Positions 1-5,658 of a DNA stretch of 13,051 nucleotides are shown here, in pieces (position 1 is the stretch's first letter; each line of letters starts with the position of its first letter). Below the pieces are notes generated by a model. It saw nothing but the letters and a program-made list of their open reading frames with translations. It was not told where the DNA came from and did no database searches. The stretch is taken from the NCBI GenBank assembly GCA_030615305.1, contig JAUWZL010000011.1, forward strand, positions 1 to 13,051, in the 5' to 3' direction. Made by a program: the position numbers and the translations under genes. Source of the DNA: Dehalococcoidia bacterium. Lineage in GTDB: Bacteria > Chloroflexota > Dehalococcoidia > Dehalococcoidales > JAUWZL01.

Positions 1-1037
1 CGCTCTAACCTAAATGAGTCTACCACTTTATCAATGCCTTTGCCAGCAACGGCTGTTTTTGCCTCTTCCCCGCCAATGATAATGGGGGCGATAAAGGTTA
101 TCACCTTATCCACAAGCCCACGGTCAAACAAAGAACCGAGAAGTATGCCACCACCCTCCACCAGAACGCTGGTAATTTCCCGCTCAGCTAACACTTTGAG
201 AAGCTTTTCTAAATCAATACAGCCTTTTGTTGAGGGTAATTCTAATAGTTCGGCACCAAGCTGAGAAAAAGCTAACGCCTCACCGGGCCCAATCGGCCGG
301 CCCAAAGCCAGCAGCGTTTCACCGGGCTCATTAAATATCCGGGCAGTAGGTGGCGTACGCCCTTTACCGTCCACAATTACCCTGATGGGCTGCTTTTTTG
401 CCGTTCCTCCCCGGCCACCGCAGCACCTGGCAGTAAGGTGTGGATTATCAGCCAGGACAGTATTGGCTCCAGCCATAATAGCGTCACTAGTATAACGCAG
501 GTTATGGGCGTAGTGCCTAGCCTCATCGCTGCTAATCCATTTAGAATCACCACTATAGGTGGCTATCTTTCCATCCAGGCTCATGGCATATTTTACGGTA
601 ACAAAGGGCATACCGGTAGTGATAAATTTGACATAGGCTTCATTGATATCCCTGGCTTCCTGTCCATGCTCACCAACAAAAGTCTTAATGCCGGCTGTGG
701 CAAGCTCTTCCTTGGCTCGCCCTGAGACCAGAGGGTTTGGGTCCAGCATGGCCATGTGAACCTCACTGATGCCGGTGGTAACTATTGCCCGGCTGCATGG
801 CGGAGTCCGGCCGTAGTGGCAGCACGGCTCTAGGGTAACATACATGGTGCTGCCTCTGGCTTCTTTACCAGCTTGCTCTAGAGCTACTACCTCAGCATGA
901 CTGGAGCCGGGCGGTTGGGTATAGCCCTGTCCCACTACCACATTATCCTTGACCACCACTGCCCCTACCGCTGGATTAGGGCTTACCTGTCCCAGGGCTA
1001 GTTTAGCCAGAGAGAGAGCCTGCTCCATGTAATCCAT
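1..1037 (-). CDS. ribD: Bifunctional riboflavin biosynthesis protein RibD (deaminase/reductase), C-terminus cut by window edge
   Basis: RibD carries out two consecutive cytosolic steps of riboflavin synthesis: deamination of the GTP-derived diaminohydroxyphosphoribosylaminopyrimidine, then NADPH-dependent reduction of the ribosyl side chain. My translation of the minus strand gives 345 residues before the window edge, so about 20-30 C-terminal residues are probably missing. The deaminase domain (about 1-125) has the zinc site H47-A-E49 and PCCHYGRTPPC with C72 and C81. The reductase domain (from about 143) has SLDGKIA, the WISS segment, ANTVLADNP (191-199) and VEGGG (293-297). The start ATG at 1037 gives MDYMEQAL; a second in-frame ATG at 1028 is possible. 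There is no convincing Shine-Dalgarno sequence, and a TAGAAT box lies only 6 bases upstream. No FMN riboswitch fold was recognised. Identification is very secure. Confidence 0.96.
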   Translation of the reverse strand, partial: MDYMEQALSLAKLALGQVSPNPAVGAVVVKDNVVVGQGYTQPPGSSHAEVVALEQAGKEARGSTMYVTLEPCCHYGRTPPCSRAIVTTGISEVHMAMLDPNPLVSGRAKEELATAGIKTFVGEHGQEARDINEAYVKFITTGMPFVTVKYAMSLDGKIATYSGDSKWISSDEARHYAHNLRYTSDAIMAGANTVLADNPHLTARCCGGRGGTAKKQPIRVIVDGKGRTPPTARIFNEPGETLLALGRPIGPGEALAFSQLGAELLELPSTKGCIDLEKLLKVLAEREITSVLVEGGGILLGSLFDRGLVDKVITFIAPIIIGGEEAKTAVAGKGIDKVVDSFRLE

Positions 1038-1043
1038 ACCATA

Positions 1044-1078
1044 ATTCTAGCATCTCTTTTTTTAAAAGTGCAAATTTG
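1044..1078 (-). promoter_or_regulatory. Possible ribD promoter giving a leaderless or near-leaderless transcript
   Basis: On the minus strand a TAGAAT box (1049-1044) is preceded, 18 bases away, by TTGCAC, a weak -35. Transcription would start close to the ribD ATG at 1037, which would leave no room for a ribosome binding site. The -35 matches poorly (TTG only), so this is tentative. Confidence 0.3.
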
Positions 1079-1100
1079 CGGGCAAACAAGTTATCCAGCC

Positions 1101-1140
1101 AAAAACTTCAGGAGAGCTAGGTTCTAAGCCCAGCCCTCCT
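1101..1140 (-). terminator. Intrinsic terminator of the envelope-protein gene run
   Basis: On the minus strand, after the SIMPL gene stop, a 12-base-pair stem forms between 1140-1129 and 1121-1110, with two G-U pairs and a seven-base loop (1128-1122). It is followed by GAAG and five Us (1105-1101). The U-tract is displaced by four bases, but the stem is long and GC-rich. It separates the envelope cluster from ribD downstream. Confidence 0.75.
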
Positions 1141-1174
1141 GATTAGACTTTAAGCCACCAATTTTATCAAGCTG

Positions 1175-1936
1175 CTAACTAATACTATACACCACCTGGA
1201 TTGTTAACTGAATTTCTGTCTCACCCGGGCTAATGGCTGTTGTCGGGGCAGGAAGCGCCTCATCCACTTCAAACCCGCGAATAATAATAGGAAAAATATA
1301 GCCGCCATATTCACTGATGTAGGTCGGCTTGCCCAGCTTTACCCCACCCAGGTCGGCTAGCTGTTGCGCCTTGGCTTCGGCATCAGCCATAGCCTCTTCC
1401 CGGGCTTCCCCATAATAGGCTTCCGGTTCATCGACGGTGAAACTGATGCTATTTAATCTGGTATTGTCGCCACCGGCGGCAACGGCGGCATCAATAATAC
1501 TTCCGGCATCGTCTATATTTCTGACTTTAACGGTAACAATATTGGTCACGCGGTAGCCAATGAGTATCTCCTTGCCGTTATCCCCGTTATCCCACCTCCG
1601 TACTGGCTGGATGCTGAAGAACTGGGTCTGGATATCCTTCTCATCAATGCCATAGCCGTCAATAACATTCATCACTGCATCCATGGCTTCAGCAGCTTCC
1701 TGTTGTGCTTCAGCCACACTAGTTGCTTGAGCTTCAATACCCAGGCTGAGCATGGCGATATCGGGGACAACGTTAACCTTCCCCTCCCCAGTTACCCAGA
1801 TTCCAATGTCCTGCTGACTCGAGATATTTCTAGCGATTTCAGCATCTCCTGCACCAAAGTAACCTTCACAGCCAACTGCACCGACAGCGATCATGGCAAG
1901 TGCTATACCTATAGCAAGCAATAGATTCCGTTTCAT
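1175..1936 (-). CDS. SIMPL-domain (DUF541, YggE-like) exported protein, probable lipoprotein
   Basis: The 253-residue product belongs to the SIMPL/DUF541 family, whose E. coli member YggE is linked to oxidative-stress tolerance; the biochemical role is not settled. The N-terminus (MKRN, hydrophobic 5-22) looks like a signal peptide ending in VGAVGC, with C23 as a plausible lipidation site, although the -3 residue is Ala rather than the usual Leu. The SIMPL domain spans about 44-252: it opens with WVTGEGKVNVVPDIA and contains GYRVTNIVTVKVRN in the middle and the Ala-rich helix with AMADAEAKAQQLADLGG. The gene begins two bases after the preceding lipoprotein stop. Its ribosome site GGAAGGAGG lies within that gene's last codons, so the two are probably translationally coupled. 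It is the last gene before the terminator at 1101-1140. Confidence 0.88.
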   Translation of the reverse strand: MKRNLLLAIGIALAMIAVGAVGCEGYFGAGDAEIARNISSQQDIGIWVTGEGKVNVVPDIAMLSLGIEAQATSVAEAQQEAAEAMDAVMNVIDGYGIDEKDIQTQFFSIQPVRRWDNGDNGKEILIGYRVTNIVTVKVRNIDDAGSIIDAAVAAGGDNTRLNSISFTVDEPEAYYGEAREEAMADAEAKAQQLADLGGVKLGKPTYISEYGGYIFPIIIRGFEVDEALPAPTTAISPGETEIQLTIQVVYSIS

Positions 1937-1938
1937 TT

Positions 1939-2322
1939 TTAGCCTCCTTCCTGTTGAACCGAGTACTGTTCCTCAAGTGGTGTACCGCCTTGGGAGATAT
2001 AATCCTGGGTCATCATGTCCCAGTTATCATAACATATAGCGGATATAAACTCACCTTCCTGAACCACGATTCTCGCCGTGTGGTCTGTAATCACTTGAGC
2101 CAGAAATTGCCCGGTTCTATCTCCATGACCAGCATGCCCTGTCTGGAACTCGAAAGTAAACTCCCAGCAGTAGGGACACCTCATAGTATTTATATTGATT
2201 AGCTTCACGCTGTCTTCTATGCCATCAAACCTGAATGTAGGGCTATTCCTCAAATAGTTTTCAGCTATTTGCTGACTCTCATCCTGGGACACTGCTGTAA
2301 ATCCACCATTCTGGCTTGCCAA
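1939..2322 (-). CDS. Conserved exported protein of unknown function, mature part; signal peptide lies upstream in another frame
   Basis: This frame encodes 127 residues from a TTG at 2322. That codon is very unlikely to be the true start: the same frame reads VGAIGCTTG just upstream, a lipobox with no Met before it, and the matching signal peptide is one frame away (2340-2399). The mature part contains a CPYC pair (C49, C52), an aromatic WEFTFEF strand, the motif GHAGHGDRTGQ (62-72) and a polar tail. N-terminal QDESQQIAENYLRNSPTF resembles the start of a PepSY-like or secreted sensor fold, but I cannot assign a function. It overlaps no other gene and is followed two bases later by the SIMPL gene, whose ribosome site it contains. 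Joining the two frames would give a lipoprotein of about 153 residues. Either a real frameshift mutation or a base missing from the assembly could explain the break. Confidence 0.7.
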   Translation of the reverse strand: MASQNGGFTAVSQDESQQIAENYLRNSPTFRFDGIEDSVKLININTMRCPYCWEFTFEFQTGHAGHGDRTGQFLAQVITDHTARIVVQEGEFISAICYDNWDMMTQDYISQGGTPLEEQYSVQQEGG

Positions 2323-2345
2323 GCCAGTAGTACACCCGATTGCTC

Positions 2346-2399
2346 CTACATGATGACCATCACCAGACCGATCGCCAGTAATAGATCCCCTTTCATCAT
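2346..2399 (-). other. Frame-separated signal peptide of the downstream lipoprotein
   Basis: An ATG-ATG start at 2399, with an AGGA ribosome site about eight bases upstream, opens MMKGDLLLAIGLVMVIM and then stops at TAG (2348-2346). Adding one base near 2346-2352 joins it to VGAIGC and the 127-residue frame, placing the lipobox Cys at residue 23. The coding sequence resembles the signal peptide of the SIMPL gene: 24 of the first 30 bases agree when both are aligned from ATGAAA. Confidence 0.75.
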
Positions 2400-2460
2400 T
2401 CTTTATTTCCTACTTAAATTTAATCTGTATTTTGGTTTTATTGTCATGAAAATACGATAG

Positions 2461-3123
2461 CTAGCTAATAGAGATTAGCGTAGCATCACTATGATCACCT
2501 GCCCGTCCCTGTATGATATAGGTTCCTGAGTCAACTTGTTTACCATCCTTATCAGTTTGATTCCAGGTCAAGGATGGAAGACCATCGCCAGGTTCTAACT
2601 CAAATGCCAGGAAAAGGCCATTGCCAGCTACCCAATTGCCTTCCAGGTCATATACAAAATAGTAAACACCGCCACCGGTAATGGTTTCAGGGCTGATATT
2701 GGTAATCTCAATAGTGACCTCTTCACCTAACGCATAGGACAACTTATCGGTGGTGGTTTCAAGGGTTTCGCCGTCCAAATCAGGAATTTCATCATCAGAC
2801 GGAGAAACATGTGGAGTCACCTCGACGACTTCTTTCTTCTCAAGGTCTACCCTGACGCAAACAACCTCACCTGTCTCGCTTCTTGTACATGTCACCAATG
2901 CTATATCATCTCTTACCTCTACCTCTAGCACCTCTACTCCTTCACCACCAAGGGTGTCCTGAACCTCTGGGCTGTTACTAGCGAGCTCTGCTGCCAGTAC
3001 CTCGCTTGATTTGCCGGTAAGCGATTGTATCCCCAAAGTCAACCCAGCAATTAGCCCCACCGCCAACACACTGACCATAATGATTTTCCAGTGCCAGATT
3101 AACGCTCTTGTCACACTTATCAT
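2461..3123 (-). CDS. Membrane-anchored exported protein with C-terminal Ig-like (BsuPI/FlgD-like) domain
   Basis: The product has 220 residues. A short cytoplasmic N-terminus (MISVTRALIWHWK) leads into one membrane segment at about 14-34, so most of the chain should lie outside the membrane. Residues 38-105 form an acidic, Val-rich segment with a PepSY-like look (SSEVLAAELASNSPEV, then ALVTCTRSETGEVVCVRVDL). After a Pro/Asp linker, residues 120-220 look like a beta-sandwich of the BsuPI or FlgD-Ig type: LSYALGEEVTIEITNISPETI, then SLTWNQTDKDGKQVDSGTYIIQG. Both assignments are by eye. The start at 3123 has a strong AGGAGGT ribosome site. It lies between the PH-like gene and the two lipoprotein genes on the same strand, probably in one transcription unit. 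Function is unknown; binding or sensing at the cell surface is a guess. Confidence 0.75.
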   Translation of the reverse strand: MISVTRALIWHWKIIMVSVLAVGLIAGLTLGIQSLTGKSSEVLAAELASNSPEVQDTLGGEGVEVLEVEVRDDIALVTCTRSETGEVVCVRVDLEKKEVVEVTPHVSPSDDEIPDLDGETLETTTDKLSYALGEEVTIEITNISPETITGGGVYYFVYDLEGNWVAGNGLFLAFELEPGDGLPSLTWNQTDKDGKQVDSGTYIIQGRAGDHSDATLISIS

Positions 3124-3182
3124 CTCCGACCTCCTACAATAATACGTTCTGTAACCGCATCTTGAACTTCAACCTTGCCACA

Positions 3183-3275
3183 TCATAAACAATATTGGTA
3201 AGGTGAATCTTGCCGGATTATGTTTACAAAAATATGCTTACGCTTCAAACAAACTAGATACTTGAATATCCACAT
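3183..3275 (-). CDS. Small ORF, 30 residues, unknown function
   Basis: In the gap between the 163- and 220-residue genes, a minus-strand ATG at 3275 follows a strong GGAGG site by six bases (TTCAGC) and opens 30 codons before TGA at 3183. The peptide starts MWIFKYLVCLKRKHIFVNI, continues IRQDSPYQYCL, and is basic and mildly hydrophobic. I recognise no family. The ribosome site is as good as those of the flanking genes, which is the main support. It might be a leader peptide, a small membrane protein or a decayed gene remnant; chance is also possible at this length. Confidence 0.35.
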   Translation of the reverse strand: MWIFKYLVCLKRKHIFVNIIRQDSPYQYCL

Positions 3276-3301
3276 GCTGAACCTCCTATCTCTTGGATTT
3301 A

Positions 3302-3793
3302 TTACGCCGCCACCAGGGAGCGATTTCTCCGGCTAACAAGCTTTAACCGTCTATACTTAGTTACGATTTCATCCAATGTCTCATACCACCTGCAATTGGT
3401 TGTATCCCCGTGTGCCAGATAATTGTTGAAACTGGTGTTAAAGTATATTGTCTGGCTTTTGCCATTATCCTGGTAGCAAACAGCAAATGGCACAGGACCG
3501 CCAATACCAAACGCCGGGTTGGTACTTGCCTTGAGGCCTTCACTGAATCCGAGATAGACATCGGTAATGCCATCAAACGGTATCTCTAACTTGAAATCTT
3601 TCCCTGCTTTAATATCACGGCCACTAAAAACTAGCTGCTCATCACCAATCAGTAGCTCACCCTCATAGCGATGTGCCGGGCACCTGGCTGATACATGGGC
3701 CTTTATCCACTCTGGAACAATAGCCCATTGGTAAAGGAGCTGCTCGACATCCTCCTCTGTGATCATTACTACATTTGACCTTTTATTAACCAT
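3302..3793 (-). CDS. Conserved hypothetical protein with PH/GRAM-like core
   Basis: The product has 163 residues with no signal peptide or membrane segment, so it is probably cytosolic or membrane-peripheral. After a short acidic helix (TEEDVEQLLYQWA), residues 45-120 read as a run of beta strands: EGELLIGDEQLVFSG, DFKLEIPFDGITDVYLGF, then PFAVCYQDNGKSQTIYF. This pattern is typical of PH- or GRAM-like domains, followed by a helix WYETLDEIVTKYRR. A basic tail follows (RRNRS). The PH-like reading is inference; I know no function for it. The ATG at 3793 has a textbook AAGGAGG site six to seven bases upstream. It appears to be the first gene of the envelope run, preceded by a plausible promoter at 3869-3897. 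Confidence 0.75.
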   Translation of the reverse strand: MVNKRSNVVMITEEDVEQLLYQWAIVPEWIKAHVSARCPAHRYEGELLIGDEQLVFSGRDIKAGKDFKLEIPFDGITDVYLGFSEGLKASTNPAFGIGGPVPFAVCYQDNGKSQTIYFNTSFNNYLAHGDTTNCRWYETLDEIVTKYRRLKLVSRRNRSLVAA

Positions 3794-3826
3794 TGTGCAC
3801 CTCCTTAATAGTTCTGTTCGTAAAGC

Positions 3827-3841
3827 TTCTATAATATAGAA
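3827..3841. repeat. 15-base palindrome in the 5' leader of the PH-like gene
   Basis: A perfect inverted repeat of seven bases flanks a central A (TTCTATA-A-TATAGAA). A further TTCG (3817-3820) and CGAA (3842-3845) pair lies outside it. It sits between the predicted start of transcription and the ribosome site of the minus-strand gene, where an operator or small hairpin would act. No regulator can be named. Confidence 0.4.
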
Positions 3842-3868
3842 CGAAGAAGTCTGATTTTGGTTAGCTCA

Positions 3869-3897
3869 ATTATACATTTGTTACAAGAATCTGCCAG
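3869..3897 (-). promoter_or_regulatory. Candidate promoter for the envelope gene run
   Basis: On the minus strand, CTGGCA (3897-3892, four of six consensus -35 bases) is separated by 17 bases from a perfect TATAAT (3874-3869). Transcription would start near 3862, leaving a leader of roughly 70 bases before the PH-like gene. Confidence 0.5.
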
Positions 3898-3955
3898 AAA
3901 TGCCACTCGCCTAGCCCGGAAGTGCTACTGGAAGGGGTGAGGCAGATAGGGTATA

Positions 3956-4531
3956 ATGGAATTAAGTCTGGAAAGGGATAACTATCAGTTGAGAACTTTT
4001 CTCCGTGAAGTCTTAGGTACACTGCTGCTGGCGGTAGCTATTTTTCTTCTTATTCAGGCTACAGTCCAGCCTTCTGTGGTAGTAGGCGAATCTATGGAGC
4101 CAAATCTTCAACATGGGCAGAGGGTATTGATTAGTAAGGTGGCTTACCTTTTTCATGAACCTGAAAGGGGCGATATAGTGGTCTTCAACCCGCCGGAAAA
4201 TTTTGCCTCAGAAGATGACTACATAAAGCGTATCATTGGTCTACCCGGTGAAGTAATCGAGATAAAAGAAGGGAAGGTCTATATCCATCAAGAAGACGGT
4301 AATGTTTTAATCCTGGATGAGGCTGAGTATATTGATACCCCGGCGACATATTCTTTCCTGAGCGAGACAATCCCGCCAGATGAATACTTTGTTCTTGGTG
4401 ACAACCGAAATAGCAGCAATGATTCTCATGGTGGCTGGATGGTGCTTCGTCAGGACATTATCGGCAAAGCCTGGCTATCAATCTGGCCGGCGGCTACTTG
4501 GGGGTTGGCACCCAACTATTCGCTGCCATAA
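3956..4531 (+). CDS. lepB: Signal peptidase I
   Basis: Type I signal peptidase cleaves signal peptides from secreted preproteins on the outer face of the cytoplasmic membrane. The 191-residue product fits the short Gram-positive/SipS-like form with one membrane segment (about 18-36). The catalytic serine is S46 in VVGESMEPN, and the general-base lysine is K91 in DDYIKRIIGLPGE. The conserved GDNRNSSNDSHGG box is at 148-160. The ATG at 3956 follows an in-frame TAG at 3947, so this is the longest possible start, but the purine-rich site GGAAGGGGTGAGG sits rather far upstream. It is followed 55 bases later by pyrE on the same strand. It may serve the exported proteins encoded just to its left, though it would be a general housekeeping enzyme. 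Confidence 0.95.
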   Translation: MELSLERDNYQLRTFLREVLGTLLLAVAIFLLIQATVQPSVVVGESMEPNLQHGQRVLISKVAYLFHEPERGDIVVFNPPENFASEDDYIKRIIGLPGEVIEIKEGKVYIHQEDGNVLILDEAEYIDTPATYSFLSETIPPDEYFVLGDNRNSSNDSHGGWMVLRQDIIGKAWLSIWPAATWGLAPNYSLP

Positions 4532-4571
4532 CGGCAGTGCTATTAGCTTGGGAACCTGACTGATAAATGGC

Positions 4572-4582
4572 AAAGGAGGTGA
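4572..4582 (+). promoter_or_regulatory. Exceptionally strong Shine-Dalgarno sequence before pyrE
   Basis: AAAGGAGGTGA is an 11-base run complementary to the universal 3' end of 16S rRNA. The GGAGG core ends 7 bases before the ATA at 4587 and 4 bases before the CTG at 4584. Because the pyrE frame has no usual start codon here, this site decides where translation must begin. Confidence 0.8.
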
Positions 4583-4586
4583 GCTG

Positions 4587-5168
4587 ATAGGCAGTAACGC
4601 AGAGGAAATCTTTAGGAAATCCGGGGCAATACTTGAGGGACATTTCCTGCTCACCTCCGGTCTGCATTCCCCTATCTATTGGGAGAAGTTTCGTGTTCTT
4701 CAGTTTCCCGAGTATACCGAGAAGCTGTGCCGCTTAATCAGTGCCCACTTTGCCAAGCAAAAAGTCGAGGTAGTAGTCGGGCCGACTACTGGTGGTATTA
4801 TCCTGGCCTATGAAGTAGCCAGACAGCTTGGAGTGCGGGGCATATTTGCTGAAAAGGAAGGGGCTGACAGGCGAGCTTTCAAGCGGGGTTTTAACATAAG
4901 CCCAGGTGAGCGGGTTCTCATTGTTGATGATGTTCTTACCACCGGCAAATCCATCTGTGAGGTCTTGGCCCTGGTAGCCGAGCAGGGCGGTGAGGTTGTT
5001 GGTATAGGCGTACTGGTTGACCGCTCTGAGCAAGAGCATGAATTCGGGGTGCCTTTATTTTGCTGCCTTCGCTCAGTGACACCAACCTATGAGCCACAGG
5101 GGTGTCCCCTGTGTGCCGCTGGCATGCTGCTGGTCAAACCCGGCGGCAGCCAGAACACTATGAAATAA
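4587..5168 (+). CDS. pyrE: Orotate phosphoribosyltransferase with non-canonical start codon
   Basis: PyrE joins orotate to PRPP, giving OMP, the fifth step of UMP synthesis. From the ATA at 4587 the product has 193 residues, a normal family length. N-terminal homology is clear: EEIFRKSGAILEGHFLLTSG, then SPIYWEKF. The PRPP-binding motif VLIVDDVLTTGKS is at about 110-122, and the tail CPLC (173-176) followed by GMLLVKPG is seen in PyrE of the Thermus-like type. The frame is open from an in-frame TGA at 4557 and contains no ATG, GTG or TTG until a GTG at 4833, which would delete the first 82 residues including the substrate-binding region. The start must therefore be ATA 4587 (ideal spacing) or CTG 4584, unless a base is wrong in the sequence. 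It lies between lepB and a resolvase-like gene, apart from the pyrRB operon, and no PyrR site precedes it. Confidence 0.93.
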   Translation: MGSNAEEIFRKSGAILEGHFLLTSGLHSPIYWEKFRVLQFPEYTEKLCRLISAHFAKQKVEVVVGPTTGGIILAYEVARQLGVRGIFAEKEGADRRAFKRGFNISPGERVLIVDDVLTTGKSICEVLALVAEQGGEVVGIGVLVDRSEQEHEFGVPLFCCLRSVTPTYEPQGCPLCAAGMLLVKPGGSQNTMK

Positions 5169-5186
5169 ATAGCTGGCAGGTTTATT

Positions 5187-5642
5187 ATGGAGACTGGGTT
5201 AATCATTGCCATTATTCTGTTCACTGCTGTCGTGACCATCTTCCTGTTTTACTACATTATCAAATGGCGGTTTGAAAGTAGGTTCCGGAAGTGGCTGGAA
5301 GCCGAACAGCAGGTTTTGGAGCAAGAGAAAGCAAGTATACGTAAAGCAGCCGTTACCCAAAGCCGGGCAGTGCTGGGTGGCAAATTTGTCGAGCAGTTAA
5401 CTCCATACCTTCCCGAGTTCAGATATGACCCGACAGAGGCCCGGTTTATTGGCAGCCCCATAGACCTGATAGTCTTCCCCGGGCTGGCCACCGGCGACCC
5501 CCGGGAGATAATTATTATGGAGATAAAAACCGGTAAAAACTGCCAGTTGACCCCCCAGGAGAGAAAAATCCGCCAGCTCATAGAAGACGGCATGGTCAGA
5601 TGGGAATTGATTGAGCAACCTGCCCGGCAAATGGGAGAATAG
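5187..5642 (+). CDS. Membrane-anchored protein related to archaeal Holliday junction resolvase (COG4741-like)
   Basis: The 151-residue product has an N-terminal membrane segment (about 5-25), then a charged helix that is probably coiled coil (29-55), then a small nuclease-like domain. That domain reads FIGSPIDLIVFPGL (87-100), IIIMEIKTGK (108-117) and LTPQERKIRQLIEDGMVRWEL (121-141). The spacing of D93, E112 and K114 fits a PD-(D/E)xK nuclease core such as the family annotated as endonuclease related to archaeal Holliday junction resolvase. Activity on junctions is not shown for this type of protein, and the membrane anchor argues for a different substrate or location. It starts 18 bases after pyrE with only a weak ribosome site (AGG) and is likely co-transcribed. 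Its stop lies 16 bases from the convergent mutL. Confidence 0.82.
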   Translation: METGLIIAIILFTAVVTIFLFYYIIKWRFESRFRKWLEAEQQVLEQEKASIRKAAVTQSRAVLGGKFVEQLTPYLPEFRYDPTEARFIGSPIDLIVFPGLATGDPREIIIMEIKTGKNCQLTPQERKIRQLIEDGMVRWELIEQPARQMGE

Positions 5643-5658
5643 TCTTAAGCACGGGGTA

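Noticed and set aside
438..725. Plus-strand open frame of 95 codons at the left end
   Set aside because: It lies antisense inside ribD, whose conserved motifs fix the coding strand; it has no ribosome site and no recognisable domain.
1038..1100. FMN riboswitch (RFN element) upstream of ribD
   Set aside because: Only about 60 bases separate ribD from the terminator, and none of the conserved RFN segments is visible.
3951..3958. GGTATAAT at the lepB start as a promoter -10 box
   Set aside because: It overlaps the lepB ATG, so a transcript from it would miss the start codon; probably chance.
4523..4537. CTGCC/GGCAG hairpin at the lepB end as a terminator
   Set aside because: The stem is only five pairs, it begins within the last lepB codons, and there is no T-tract after it.
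4833..5168. GTG at 4833 as the pyrE start
   Set aside because: It would remove 82 residues that are clearly homologous to PyrE, including the orotate-binding N-terminus.
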